A DNA stretch of 38,228 nucleotides from Flavobacterium aurantiibacter (GCF_002251775.1 NZ_NOXX01000191.1:1-38228), one strand, 5' to 3'; shown: positions 23,189 to 33,691, counted from the stretch's first letter. The notes: generated by a model not told the origin, from the sequence alone. Program-made: numbers and translations.

Positions 23189-26100
23189 GTTTCTCAATTT
23201 TTTCGGATGTTTTTCCCGTTGCTTTCGAGCGTACGGTGAGTTTATAAATGTACGTTCCCTTTCCGATTTTATCTCCAAAATCGTCGCGACCGTCCCAAGT
23301 AATACTTCGGCTGAGGAAACCTTCGGTGTTAATTACTTGATTTCTAGTCCAAACCACTTTTCCAGTGATGGTCATAACTTGAACTTGAACGTCTAGATCT
23401 TCAAAGGGCCTGTTGTGGGTGAACCAAAATTCTGTATAATTTACAAATGGGTTGGGGTAATTTAGGACATTTTTTAGAGTTAGACTTTCATCTCCTACTA
23501 CAACAAACTGAATTTCACCCGACACGGGATTGTTGTATACATCCCAAGCTGTAACCTTAATTGTATGTAATCCCGGTTCTAAATTAGTGAACGGAAATCG
23601 AAGTCGGCCACGAGCATAGTTATTTTCATCGGATTCGTAATAATCGTTCATGATAAATGGCTTGCTTTCATCGTTATCGAGAATCGCAATAATATCATGA
23701 CCAATCCCGCTCGCAGTATTAATCCCGTTCTCGTCTTCAAAAATTGCAAGAAGAAACGGACTCTCATTGGTGATTCCTCCGTTTACAAAAGTTTCGTCGT
23801 TCATGAATAAACGGACCTGCGGAGGCGTGTTATCTACTGGCGGATTTGGATTTATGCCGCCTACTCGAATCGCGGTATTTACGCCGGTCTGATCAATAGC
23901 TTGGCCCGTTCTTTTGGCATAAAAACTAATTCTACCGTTCCCTACAGGAACTCTAATATCGCGCGGCACTATGAATTCAACGTCAAATCTTCCCGCAGTC
24001 ACAGAAGCATTGCCCCGAAAAATAGTTTCACCCAAATTCATGTAATCCAAAATGATTAACTGACCACTGCTATTGGTAGTTCCGTCGTTAGCCAAAGTTG
24101 ATCGCTCGATATCTTTATCGTAAACGGTGATACTGGCATCGCCGATATAATTACTCAGTAAAGTGTTTCCAGTTTCATCGCGAATTTCTCCAGTTAGTTT
24201 TACTTTAGAAAGCGCCTGAAGATCGACAATTCCGTTTTGAATTGGCGTGTCATTCACTTGCGTTAAAACGATCGTTGGTTTTGGAATAGCCAGTTCTAGA
24301 GCCGGATCTCCGATGTAAAAAACCATCAGCGGATTGCTCGACGAATCGTTCTTCGAATTTCGGAGCGCTTCCGCGATAGAGCTTAAATCGTTCGTTCCAT
24401 ATCCGTATAAGTTTGATGCAATCTCTTCGTTAATCTGCTGTCCGGCATCGATGGTAATCTGGCGTGTGGTGGTAAGCAAAGAAATTGCTCCGCCTGCTGG
24501 ATTCCAATACATAAATTCTCCAGCGGTTGGTCGGCCTGGATTGTCAAAACGAGTGAATTCACATGTTATCGTAACGAACAGCGGATATTTGTAACGATTC
24601 GTTAGGTTTTGCACATCCGTTTTTTCAAGAATACGTTCATGCGCTAAACCATCTTCTCCGCCGTGTCCGAAATAATTGAAAACCAGAGCACCTTTACCGA
24701 ATTCGTTTACAAAATCAGTACGCGCTTTCGGATATCGATCGCCTCCCGCAGAACTTTCCTGAATATAGCTATCGGTGTGTATTTTCGTAACATTAACAAA
24801 GGGTTTTGCGGCTACAATATCGGCGGCCAATTCATCAATACCGCGTTGCAAGCGCGCTTCAGTGGCGGCATCGACGTCGTCGGAAATGAGAACGAAGTTG
24901 TTTCTCCAACGACCGTAGGATTTAAAATCGTAATACTCGATCACTTTATTAACCATTTCGGCAGCTTGTGCAAGTGAGTTTACGGGCATTCTGCCGACAG
25001 CTACGTCGAGACCTGTCGCAGCAGCGGGATTCATATTCCCTTCGGAATCATCCAATAAAACAAAAAAGTCGTCTGAGATAAAAGACGAAGAGAGCGAGAA
25101 CGGATCTACGGCATGAAAAATAGGGACGAAATTAGTGTTGTTCCGTGTTCGATTTAGTGGATCGTATGAAGCATCGCCAAAAAGACAGAGGTATTTGAGT
25201 CGGTTTTCTGGCGACGATGCATTGTGATACACGTATCTGATGAAATTTCGGATAGCGCCAATGTCTTGTTTACCACCTCCAAATTCGTTAAATATGGGCT
25301 CTAATTCTACGACTTTAACGTTAAGACCGCTTTGAAGTCTATGAAAATTTGCTAAGCGCTCGGCTTCAGAAGCAAAAAGTTTTGGTGTGATTATGATGTA
25401 ATCGATGTCTGTAAAAGCAGCGCTTTGCGAGTTAAATATGGTTCCTTTTAGATTTTGATTTACCACCTTGGAATTAGAAAGCCTTCTCGGAGTGAGAAAG
25501 TTCTGTTCGTCTACGACGAGAAATCGCGGGCTATTGGCAGTTTCAAACTTAAAACTCAACGTATTTTGAGCTGCTGCATTTGAAATTGCTTTCACATTAT
25601 AAATGTCTGTGATATCCCATATTTGTTCAATCCCTGAGGAGTTAGTGATATTAAACTGTGCGACAGGCTCAGCTGTTGGTAAATTATCAACCCAAAATCT
25701 GTACGATGTATTATTGCCTGCAAGCCGGGCTTTAGCTCTAACTATAATATAGTCTAAAAATCCTCTAGATCCTGGAACTCCGTTGTTGTCGAATTCGACA
25801 TCTACAATCATGTTTTGAGTTGCAGGAACTGTAAAAGTGCTATTACCGGCAAAACCTTGTATAGTGGTACTGTTTGCAATGGTAAGAGCGCTTAAGTTTA
25901 TCGTTGTTCCCGCAGCACCGTTAACTAAGAAATTAAACTTAGTGGCAGTGAACGCCGATGCGCAGGCAGAAACCGTAATTCGTGCTTCGGTTCCAGCAAC
26001 TAATTCCGGCAGCTCAAATTCAAAGGAGCGTTCGTTTTCTACGGTAAAATCTTCGCCAAACCACCTTCTCCCTAAACGAGCTACGTTAACCAAGTCTTTT

Positions 26101-27017
26101 TCATGGTATAAGTACGCGTCATAACTGTCGAAAGTTGTTGTAGCGGCTTGCTCAGGTTCCACGAAAGTGGAAATTCGTTTCCCTTGCCCACTCACCGTTA
26201 TATAATAATAGGTCTCAGTAGCGTACAAGTTATTGTGGGTGACATTTTCTAAGCTCCAATTGTCTACTCCTTCGCCGTAGAACAAAATATAATCTGTAGC
26301 ATCAAACTTACCATCGGATTCACCGGCTACAAAAATCGCATTTTCGGCTAAATCGGTGGGATAATCAACATTGTTTCGCAGCGGAAGCATTCGTCCTCCG
26401 TTTCCAAAAAGACGAATTTGCCGCGGATCAATTTGATTGACGTTAATGCCCAATTGTTGCAAGAAGGAACGAGAAATCTTGTATAGACCCGATTTTTCAA
26501 TGGCAAATTTGTACCAATTTCCCGAAGTTAACACTGAATTTTGAATACCGGTAAACGAAGCCTGAGCACGCTCTTGAACTTCCTGTTTCGGGCGTAAATT
26601 ATAAGAAAATGACTCTAAACGAACAGCTGCTCCGTTGATACGAGCAACCGCATTAACCTTAATTCGCGCTTTTGTTTGGTTTCTGCTCTTTGAAATAAAA
26701 AAATTTGCATTGAAGTTATTGGGCAGCTTTACTTGTCCAAGTGTCGACAATTGTATGCTTGAAAGTGGAGCGGTTACTACGTTTGTTAATTCTACATCGT
26801 AGCTCCCTGAGCGAATGTCCTTTAATATTTGTGCGTACTCGATTATATGCTCCTCAGCATCATATACATAATGTGTGGCATCAAAAGAAAGCGGATTGAT
26901 TAGCTTGCCCGTCGCGGCATTAAATTTCGGCTCACTCCAGATGATAGATATGGAACCATTTGTTTGCCCGAACAAACGAATAGAAACGACAAGGAAAATT
27001 ACTAGAAATGTGCGCAT
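23175..27017 (-). CDS. porU: Type IX secretion system sortase PorU
   Basis: PorU is the outer-membrane, gingipain-like (C25) cysteine peptidase that removes C-terminal signals from T9SS cargo and attaches it to lipopolysaccharide. The chain has 1280 residues with a signal peptide (FLVIFLVVSIRLFGQ). A long N-terminal beta-rich domain is followed by the C25 catalytic domain at about 530-900. The catalytic dyad is H785 in FNYFGHGGED and C819 in TITCEFTRFD. The end has a FlgD/CTD-like domain, with NVLNYPNPFVNYTEFWF near 1185 and GKGTYIYKLTV near the terminus, as in PorU proteins that keep their own CTD. porV lies 40 bases downstream, and gldJ is divergent, the usual flavobacterial arrangement. 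Confidence 0.95.
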   Translation of the reverse strand: MRTFLVIFLVVSIRLFGQTNGSISIIWSEPKFNAATGKLINPLSFDATHYVYDAEEHIIEYAQILKDIRSGSYDVELTNVVTAPLSSIQLSTLGQVKLPNNFNANFFISKSRNQTKARIKVNAVARINGAAVRLESFSYNLRPKQEVQERAQASFTGIQNSVLTSGNWYKFAIEKSGLYKISRSFLQQLGINVNQIDPRQIRLFGNGGRMLPLRNNVDYPTDLAENAIFVAGESDGKFDATDYILFYGEGVDNWSLENVTHNNLYATETYYYITVSGQGKRISTFVEPEQAATTTFDSYDAYLYHEKDLVNVARLGRRWFGEDFTVENERSFEFELPELVAGTEARITVSACASAFTATKFNFLVNGAAGTTINLSALTIANSTTIQGFAGNSTFTVPATQNMIVDVEFDNNGVPGSRGFLDYIIVRAKARLAGNNTSYRFWVDNLPTAEPVAQFNITNSSGIEQIWDITDIYNVKAISNAAAQNTLSFKFETANSPRFLVVDEQNFLTPRRLSNSKVVNQNLKGTIFNSQSAAFTDIDYIIITPKLFASEAERLANFHRLQSGLNVKVVELEPIFNEFGGGKQDIGAIRNFIRYVYHNASSPENRLKYLCLFGDASYDPLNRTRNNTNFVPIFHAVDPFSLSSSFISDDFFVLLDDSEGNMNPAAATGLDVAVGRMPVNSLAQAAEMVNKVIEYYDFKSYGRWRNNFVLISDDVDAATEARLQRGIDELAADIVAAKPFVNVTKIHTDSYIQESSAGGDRYPKARTDFVNEFGKGALVFNYFGHGGEDGLAHERILEKTDVQNLTNRYKYPLFVTITCEFTRFDNPGRPTAGEFMYWNPAGGAISLLTTTRQITIDAGQQINEEIASNLYGYGTNDLSSIAEALRNSKNDSSSNPLMVFYIGDPALELAIPKPTIVLTQVNDTPIQNGIVDLQALSKVKLTGEIRDETGNTLLSNYIGDASITVYDKDIERSTLANDGTTNSSGQLIILDYMNLGETIFRGNASVTAGRFDVEFIVPRDIRVPVGNGRISFYAKRTGQAIDQTGVNTAIRVGGINPNPPVDNTPPQVRLFMNDETFVNGGITNESPFLLAIFEDENGINTASGIGHDIIAILDNDESKPFIMNDYYESDENNYARGRLRFPFTNLEPGLHTIKVTAWDVYNNPVSGEIQFVVVGDESLTLKNVLNYPNPFVNYTEFWFTHNRPFEDLDVQVQVMTITGKVVWTRNQVINTEGFLSRSITWDGRDDFGDKIGKGTYIYKLTVRSKATGKTSEKIEKLVIL

Positions 27018-27217
27018 CAGTAAGGAAACGTAAACTTTTGGTAAATATTTCGGCGGTAAAAATAAATTTAAAATGTAGGGAAAAACAATAAATAGATGCT
27101 TAATTCGTTCTAAGGTTGTGCAGATTTAAGAAAGCACTTGTAATTGTTTAAAAATGTGTTGCGATATAAGAGTTAATTGTTATATTGCGCTCCAAAATTT
27201 TATTACCTGCTGAACGT

Positions 27218-28927
27218 ATGAAAATAAACAAATTTCCGGCTGTACGCTTGATTTTGTCGATGGCACTTGTCTTTGTTGCTGCCAGTTGTAGCAAAAATTC
27301 TGGCGGAAAAAACACTTCTTCCGCTACTGGATGGAAGTTAAACGACAAGCGAGGAGGATTTCAAGTAAACACGAAGTACAAGAACCAGCAAGCTGCTCCA
27401 GGCTTAGTACTCGTTGAAGGTGGAACTTTTACTATGGGTAAAGTTCAAGATGATGTGATGCACGATTGGAACAACAGTCCAAACCAGCAACACGTTCAGT
27501 CGTTCTACATGGATGAAACTGAAGTTACCAATTTAATGTACATGGAATACTTAGATTGGTTGAAAAAAGTTTTTCCACCAACGGAAGACAACTATAAAAA
27601 TATTTACGAAGGTGCTTTGCTTGATACTTTGGTATGGAGAAATCGTTTAGGATATAACGAAGCGATGACCAACTATTACTTGCGTCATCCAGCGTATTCC
27701 AATTACCCAGTTGTTGGTGTTAACTGGATTCAAGCAACTGAATTTGCTAAATGGAGAACTGACCGTGTAAACGAAGCACTTCTTGAGAAAAATGGCTACT
27801 TGAAAAAAGATGCTAAGATTTTAAATCAAAGTGCAGAAAGTACATTTAGTACTGAAACGTACTTGGCAGCACCTACAAAAACCTACGGTGGTAACGAAGA
27901 AATTGTATTGAAAGGTAGAAATGGTAAAGCGAAACCAATTAAGACTAAAGGTTCTAAAGGTCAGCCAGGTGAAACGAAAGAGCCTACCAATATTTATGCT
28001 CAAATCAGTTCAGGTATTATGTCACCTGAATACAGACTTCCAACAGAAGCTGAATGGGAATATGCAGCTGCTTCTGACGTAGGTAATCGTGAATACAACA
28101 ACTACAAAGGACAAAAGAAATATCCTTGGAAAGGAACCTACACGCGTTCAGGAACTAGAAAATATCGTGGCGATCAATTAGCCAACTTCAAACAAGCTAA
28201 AGGTGACTACGGTGGGATTGCAGGCTGGTCTGACGACGGAGCAGATATCACAAACGCTGTAAAATCGTATCCACCAAACGACTTTGGATTATATGATATG
28301 GCAGGTAACGTATCAGAGTGGGTTGCCGACGTTTATCGTCCAATTGTTGATGATGAAGCTAACGATTTCAACTACTATCGTGGAAACGTGTATACCAAGC
28401 AAAAGATTGGTGAGGATGGTAAAGTAGAGTTAGTAACTCCTGAAAATATCAAGTATGACACTATCAGCAACGGTAGAATTATGGCGAGAAATTTTCCAGG
28501 ACAAATTGCGACGGTACCAGTTGATGAGAAAGAAACTTATCTACGTCAAAACTTTGACAAGTCAGACATGAGAAATTACCGCGACGGCGACAAGCAATCT
28601 ACTCGTTACTTTGACTTCGGTAACTCCGAGGACGATGATAAATCTAAGGATACAAAACGCATGTACGACTCTCCTAAGCACAATGTTTCGGTTGATAGCA
28701 TAGGACAGATGACTAGAAAATACGATAAGTCTAGCAAAAGAACTACGCTTGTAAACGATGATGTTCGTGTTTTCAAAGGTGGAAGCTGGAGAGACCGCGC
28801 TTACTGGTTGGATCCTGCACAACGCAGATATTTCCCACAAGATATGGCTACTGATTACATCGGATTCCGTTGCGCCATGTCGCGTGTTGGTCCGAAATCA
28901 GACAAGAAAAAACGAGCTAGAAATTAA
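27218..28927 (+). CDS. gldJ: Gliding motility lipoprotein GldJ
   Basis: GldJ is required for gliding and T9SS function and stabilises other Gld proteins; it is a lipoprotein facing the periplasm or outer membrane. The product is 569 residues from the ATG at 27218. It has a hydrophobic signal and a lipobox-like VAASC with acylated C24. The remainder is an FGE-sulfatase (SUMF1)-like domain: VEGGTFTMGK, YMDETEVTNLMYMEYL, PVVGVNWIQATEFAKWR, YRLPTEAEWEYAA, YDMAGNVSEWVADVY and the C-terminal FKGGSWRDRAYWLDPAQR to YIGFRCAMS. A Lys/Asp-rich insertion separates the later blocks. The region 27018-27217 holds the divergent promoters with porU. A strong terminator follows. Confidence 0.95.
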   Translation: MKINKFPAVRLILSMALVFVAASCSKNSGGKNTSSATGWKLNDKRGGFQVNTKYKNQQAAPGLVLVEGGTFTMGKVQDDVMHDWNNSPNQQHVQSFYMDETEVTNLMYMEYLDWLKKVFPPTEDNYKNIYEGALLDTLVWRNRLGYNEAMTNYYLRHPAYSNYPVVGVNWIQATEFAKWRTDRVNEALLEKNGYLKKDAKILNQSAESTFSTETYLAAPTKTYGGNEEIVLKGRNGKAKPIKTKGSKGQPGETKEPTNIYAQISSGIMSPEYRLPTEAEWEYAAASDVGNREYNNYKGQKKYPWKGTYTRSGTRKYRGDQLANFKQAKGDYGGIAGWSDDGADITNAVKSYPPNDFGLYDMAGNVSEWVADVYRPIVDDEANDFNYYRGNVYTKQKIGEDGKVELVTPENIKYDTISNGRIMARNFPGQIATVPVDEKETYLRQNFDKSDMRNYRDGDKQSTRYFDFGNSEDDDKSKDTKRMYDSPKHNVSVDSIGQMTRKYDKSSKRTTLVNDDVRVFKGGSWRDRAYWLDPAQRRYFPQDMATDYIGFRCAMSRVGPKSDKKKRARN

Positions 28928-28949
28928 GCTCCAAAAAAAGTAATCTTAG

Positions 28950-28985
28950 AGTAGCCGATTTCACAAGAATCGGCTACTTTTTTTT
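28950..28985 (+). terminator. Intrinsic terminator of gldJ
   Basis: AGTAGCCGATT at 28950-28960 pairs perfectly with AATCGGCTACT at 28968-28978 around a 7-base loop, followed by an eight-T run to 28985. It ends the gldJ transcript before murF. Confidence 0.95.
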
Positions 28986-29021
28986 AGTATTTTCATACAC
29001 TTTTATATTATCTCGTTGCTC

Positions 29022-30323
29022 ATGTCGATATCTGACTTACACCAATTATTTTTAGAATCTGCCGGTATTTCAACTGATACGCGTAAAATCAGATCAAACT
29101 CAATCTTTTTTGCACTTCGAGGACCAAATTTTGATGCGAACAAATTTGCGGCAGACGCACTTGAAGCGGGCGCTGCGTACGTAGTAATTGACAATCCTAA
29201 ATATGTGATCGATCACCGTACGATCTTGGTTGATAATTGCCTAATTGCTTTGCAACAATTAGCCCACTATCACAGAAATTTTCTGGGCATTCCTATTATT
29301 GCACTTACGGGCAGCAACGGAAAAACAACCACAAAAGAGTTAATCCATGTCGTATTACAAGAAAAATTCAATACCAAAGCAACAGTTGGCAACTTAAATA
29401 ATCATATCGGTGTTCCGTTAACACTGTTGTCTTTCGACAGAGAAACTGAAATAGGAATTGTTGAAATGGGCGCAAACCATCAGAAAGAAATTGAACAACT
29501 ATGTCGAATAGCTGAGCCGGATTTTGGTTACATTACTAATTTCGGAAAAGCGCACCTCGAAGGTTTTGGCGGTATCGAGGGTGTCATCAAAGGAAAAACG
29601 GAATTATACAAACATTTAGCAGCACGACAAAAGGTAGCATTCATCAACGCCGACGACAGCACACAAGTTCAAAAATCTAATAGTATAAAAACTGTTTCTT
29701 TCGGAATTTCAAATGCTAAAGCTGATATACAATTTCAAAACTTAACAAACGAGGCTGAAGTAGGCGTTATGCTTCGTGACCAAAAAATTGTGTCAAAACT
29801 AGTTGGCAAATACAATATCCCCAATATTTGTGCTGCAGTTGCAATTGGTACTTACTTCGAAATTCCAATAGAAAACATTAAATCGGCAATTGCACAATAC
29901 ACACCTACAAACAACCGGTCGCAAAACATCAAAATTGGAAAAATTGAGATTATTTCCGACGCTTACAATGCAAATCCAAGTAGCATGGAAGCTGCTTTAA
30001 AAAACCTTTCGTTGTCAAAAGCAGCACGCAAATTGGCTATTTTAGGAGACATGTTTGAATTGGGTGACGAAAGCCCCAAGGAACACACACTGTTGATCAA
30101 ATTAGCAAATGATTTAAAGCTGCCGACTATATTTATCGGACCAAGTTTTTCCGCCGTTAAGGACAGGTTTGAACACCAAGGTTTTTACACTAGTTTCGAT
30201 GATTTTGAGCTTAATTTCAAACAGGACCTAACTGATACATTAATTTTAGTGAAAGGATCTCGTGCTATGGCATTGGAACGCGTAATTCCATTGCTAGAAA
30301 AGATACAGCAAAAAGTTAATTAA
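29022..30323 (+). CDS. murF: UDP-N-acetylmuramoyl-tripeptide--D-alanyl-D-alanine ligase
   Basis: MurF adds D-Ala-D-Ala to UDP-MurNAc-tripeptide, the last cytoplasmic step of precursor peptide assembly. The chain is 433 residues. The N-terminal domain has ISTDTRKIRSNSIFFALRG (substrate uracil binding). The ATP P-loop GSNGKTTTKE is at 97-106. GNLNNHIGVPLTLL and EMGANHQKEIEQL near 127-160 follow, and DAYNANPSSMEAAL begins the C-terminal domain near 310. The start is the ATG at 29022; two upstream in-frame codons are not needed. No other mur genes adjoin, which is common for murF next to gldJ in Flavobacteriia. Confidence 0.96.
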   Translation: MSISDLHQLFLESAGISTDTRKIRSNSIFFALRGPNFDANKFAADALEAGAAYVVIDNPKYVIDHRTILVDNCLIALQQLAHYHRNFLGIPIIALTGSNGKTTTKELIHVVLQEKFNTKATVGNLNNHIGVPLTLLSFDRETEIGIVEMGANHQKEIEQLCRIAEPDFGYITNFGKAHLEGFGGIEGVIKGKTELYKHLAARQKVAFINADDSTQVQKSNSIKTVSFGISNAKADIQFQNLTNEAEVGVMLRDQKIVSKLVGKYNIPNICAAVAIGTYFEIPIENIKSAIAQYTPTNNRSQNIKIGKIEIISDAYNANPSSMEAALKNLSLSKAARKLAILGDMFELGDESPKEHTLLIKLANDLKLPTIFIGPSFSAVKDRFEHQGFYTSFDDFELNFKQDLTDTLILVKGSRAMALERVIPLLEKIQQKVN

Positions 30324-30421
30324 AAGGATGAACTGAAATGCTTAAAATCAGTTGTAAAATATAAAAAATTTAGTATTTTTACAAAAGTTAGGTATTTTCC
30401 CCATCTCTAAAAGCCGTTACC

Positions 30422-33400
30422 ATGAAGTACGTGCTGTTTTTCTTATTACTTTTTTCGCAAAGTTACGGCCAGCTTACCGCATTCACCGTTGACGTTACAC
30501 CTACGCCCGAAACCTGTCCTTCAAACGGAAGTATTTCTATTGTTGTAAATAATCAGACGGCAGGTAGTAACATTACTTTTTTCATATACGAACTTCCCAA
30601 TACAACAACTCCCGTAGATCAATTCAGTACTTTAACACGTGGCACACTCACTGCGGGGAATTACCGCCTAACAGCCGTACAAACTTTAGGAAACGAGCAA
30701 AATTCGGCCAGTGAAGACTTTACTATACTACAACAATTAACCGAACTTGACTTTTCGATTGCACAAAGCGTAGCCAGCAACTGCAACACTAACGCAGGCG
30801 TTTTAACAGTCAATGTTGCTTCAGGAAACCCTCCGTATTTGTTTGATATTATAAGCGGACCAATCATTTTTCCGCAACAAACTTCCAATGTCTTTTCCGG
30901 ATTACCTTCCGGAGAATTCTTAGTACGTGTTACGGATCAGTGTGGTTCAGATGTTTTTGAATATACGTTGACACTGCCGCTGAATCAAATATCCATTGGC
31001 TTAAACACATTACCACTAACCATCAACTCGTGCACGTCTACCACATCCACAAATGCATTAACGGCTAGTAATGGAACCACTTTAATCTATCCATTAACTG
31101 CAACTTATACGATTAACTACCCAACAGGAACAGTGGTTGTATCTACTGTGATACCAAACGGACCGCTCGATTTACTTGAACTTAGCCGCGATTTTGAACT
31201 ATTTCCAGGAGTAACTTACACTTACGACCTACAAATAGTCGACTCTTGCAACACAACGTTCAACAGTAATGGAAACGAAATATCATTTGCTCCCTCTGTG
31301 GCATTAAGTGGCGAACCTAACGAATGCTCACAAGATAATCTGATTTTGAGTGTGAGTAATGTTTCTCCTCCCTATTTTGTCAATTTCACCACTGCGCCAG
31401 CCACTTTTGTTCCGACAGATTTTGTTGCAACTTACCCCGGACCATTTACAGAAACTACAATCACATTTGGAAGTGAAACTGATTTACCGCCTCCCGGAAT
31501 TTACGAAGTATCTATTTCTGATGCTTGTGGACGAACTGCGACGGCGCAATACGAAATAATCGAAGAAGAAATTGAACCCGAAACACGAGCATCAAACGCC
31601 AATTGCAACACAGGTACGGGAACCATTCGTATTTCGCTTCCGCAGAATAGAGAAATCGTACAAGCAACGATGGTGGCCGCACCTGCTGCGTATCCCAATC
31701 CAGTTCCCTTAGACGTTACTGGAAATATAGTAGCTAGTAGTGGCGATTTAGTTATCACGAATTTACCTGTGGGTACTTATGATTTTACACTAGTAGATAA
31801 TTGCGGAACCATATACGATGCGACCGACGTTACCGACGCTACTATCCAGCCTTACCAACCTCTGGCGCTTAATGCAAGTACCGCGGCCAGTTGTACCTCT
31901 GGTTTTGGATCCGTTCGTGTTCGCTCTGGAAATGATGCCTTAACAAGTCTGCAAATAATTGCAGCTCCAGCCGCCTATCCCGTTCCGTTACCTGCCAATG
32001 TTTCTACGTTTTTAACAAGTGGAACTGCTTTTATCCCGACTTTACCAGCTGGAAACTATGTATTTGAAGGATTAGATGTCTGTGGCGTGCAACAGACGCT
32101 TGCAGTGACCATTGTTGGTTATATTAGTGGCACAAACAATTACAACTACGAGCAAAATTGTGGATCGTTTAATTTAACGGTAAACGATACGGGAAGTATT
32201 TTAGGAAATAGTTATTGGTGGCAACGATTTAATCCAACGGAACAAGTCTGGGAACATCCGCTTACTGGAGAAAATTACCCTGAAAATACGGATCCAAATG
32301 AAACAAATTCTATTGCATTAAGCAACGGACAAACGCTTCTAAATCAATCAATAATAGGCACGTTTCGAATTATAAAAGTGTATCAAAGCTTTAATAACGG
32401 AAACGCTAATTGTTATGAAATTTTTGAACCTTTTACATTTTCAGGCGACTTAGAAGTAGTCTCTGCGCTAAACATCGACTGCTCAGGAAGTGCTTCAAAT
32501 AAAGACGTTTTAATCCAAGTAAACGGTGTTCCTCCGTACGATTTCAGAATCTTAGCAATTGATGGCGTACCATCTGTACTAGAGAATGGCAACAATAACA
32601 TTTTTGAGAATCTTACAAACGCCATTTATGATTTTGAAATTGAAGATTCCTGCGGCCGACGAATTTTCTATTCCGTTAACGTAAATACCATACAAGCTGT
32701 TGCTGTTGCTAATTCGCCCGCAAATCCAGACATTCTCGAATGTGTGACTGAAAATCAGACAATTGCAAGCTTTGATTTAACGCAACTTCAACAAGAAATC
32801 CTTGGAAATCAACAAATTGGCCCGTATCAAATCAATTACTTCGTTGATCCAGGACAAAGAGACAGTAATACAAATAGAATCGAAAATCCCAGTAGTTTTC
32901 AAAATACGACCAATCCGCAAATCATTTACGTCCGCGTCGATAACTTAGCGGTTGATATTTGTTACGGTCGAACACAATTTACTCTTTGGGTAGGTGAAAA
33001 TCCGACCTTACAACCACAACCAGCACAAATTCTCTGCGAAAACGGCGACGATGTCTTTTTATTTGGGGAAAATGGATTTGACAGCTATCTGTGGAGCACC
33101 GGATCGACTGCACAGTTTATTCGCGTCGACGAAGCAGGCACGTACACCCTTACGTGCCGAAACAACTACGGTTCTCAATTCTGCGAAAGCACTATCGAAT
33201 ACGTCGTAACTGCAAGCTCCTCCCCTACCGATCTCACCATTGTAACTTCAGACTGGACTGAAAATCAAAACTCGATTACAGCAGTGGCAAGCGGCAATGG
33301 TACTTATGAATACAGCATCAATGGCGGTCCGTTTCAAAATAACGGAAATTTCACCGATCTCACGCCTGGCGTATATTCGATAACAGCAGCCGATGTTTTT

Positions 33401-33691
33401 GGTTGCGGCGATCTCAGTAGAGATGTTGTGCTATTAAATTATCCAAAATTCTTCACCCCAAATGGAGACGGATTCAACGATACGTGGCAGATCAAAAATG
33501 CCGTATTTGAACCGGGTATTGAAATAATAATTTTCGATCGATACGGAAAAATTCTAACTTCTCTACAATCCGATAGCGAAGGTTGGGACGGTACGTACAA
33601 CGGACAAAATATGTTCTCCGACGATTATTGGTTTCGGGTGATCCGCGCAGATAAACGAATTCACCTCGGACATTTTACTTTGAAACGCTAA
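30422..33691 (+). CDS. Large secreted repeat protein with gliding motility-associated C-terminal domain
   Basis: This 1089-residue protein has a signal peptide (VLFFLLLFSQSYGQ). Most of the chain is a series of beta-rich modules of about 92-100 residues. Each opens with a Cys-containing strand (for example SNCNTNAGVLTVNV or ANCNTGTGTIRIS) and closes with a D-x-C-G/N turn. These turns fall at about residues 173, 274, 366, 460, 552 and 742, with a probable degenerate unit between the last two. The C-terminal 85 residues are the gliding motility-associated domain used as a type B T9SS signal: YPKFFTPNGDGFNDTWQI, then EIIIFDRYGKIL and GWDGTYNG. It is therefore a likely surface-exposed adhesin-like or SprB-like protein. 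The biological ligand is unknown. Confidence 0.9.
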   Translation: MKYVLFFLLLFSQSYGQLTAFTVDVTPTPETCPSNGSISIVVNNQTAGSNITFFIYELPNTTTPVDQFSTLTRGTLTAGNYRLTAVQTLGNEQNSASEDFTILQQLTELDFSIAQSVASNCNTNAGVLTVNVASGNPPYLFDIISGPIIFPQQTSNVFSGLPSGEFLVRVTDQCGSDVFEYTLTLPLNQISIGLNTLPLTINSCTSTTSTNALTASNGTTLIYPLTATYTINYPTGTVVVSTVIPNGPLDLLELSRDFELFPGVTYTYDLQIVDSCNTTFNSNGNEISFAPSVALSGEPNECSQDNLILSVSNVSPPYFVNFTTAPATFVPTDFVATYPGPFTETTITFGSETDLPPPGIYEVSISDACGRTATAQYEIIEEEIEPETRASNANCNTGTGTIRISLPQNREIVQATMVAAPAAYPNPVPLDVTGNIVASSGDLVITNLPVGTYDFTLVDNCGTIYDATDVTDATIQPYQPLALNASTAASCTSGFGSVRVRSGNDALTSLQIIAAPAAYPVPLPANVSTFLTSGTAFIPTLPAGNYVFEGLDVCGVQQTLAVTIVGYISGTNNYNYEQNCGSFNLTVNDTGSILGNSYWWQRFNPTEQVWEHPLTGENYPENTDPNETNSIALSNGQTLLNQSIIGTFRIIKVYQSFNNGNANCYEIFEPFTFSGDLEVVSALNIDCSGSASNKDVLIQVNGVPPYDFRILAIDGVPSVLENGNNNIFENLTNAIYDFEIEDSCGRRIFYSVNVNTIQAVAVANSPANPDILECVTENQTIASFDLTQLQQEILGNQQIGPYQINYFVDPGQRDSNTNRIENPSSFQNTTNPQIIYVRVDNLAVDICYGRTQFTLWVGENPTLQPQPAQILCENGDDVFLFGENGFDSYLWSTGSTAQFIRVDEAGTYTLTCRNNYGSQFCESTIEYVVTASSSPTDLTIVTSDWTENQNSITAVASGNGTYEYSINGGPFQNNGNFTDLTPGVYSITAADVFGCGDLSRDVVLLNYPKFFTPNGDGFNDTWQIKNAVFEPGIEIIIFDRYGKILTSLQSDSEGWDGTYNGQNMFSDDYWFRVIRADKRIHLGHFTLKR

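Noticed and set aside
23135..23278. 48-residue N-terminal extension of PorV
   Set aside because: The extension overlaps porU coding sequence and is highly basic. The signal peptide begins at the ATG at 23134, just downstream of a good promoter motif.
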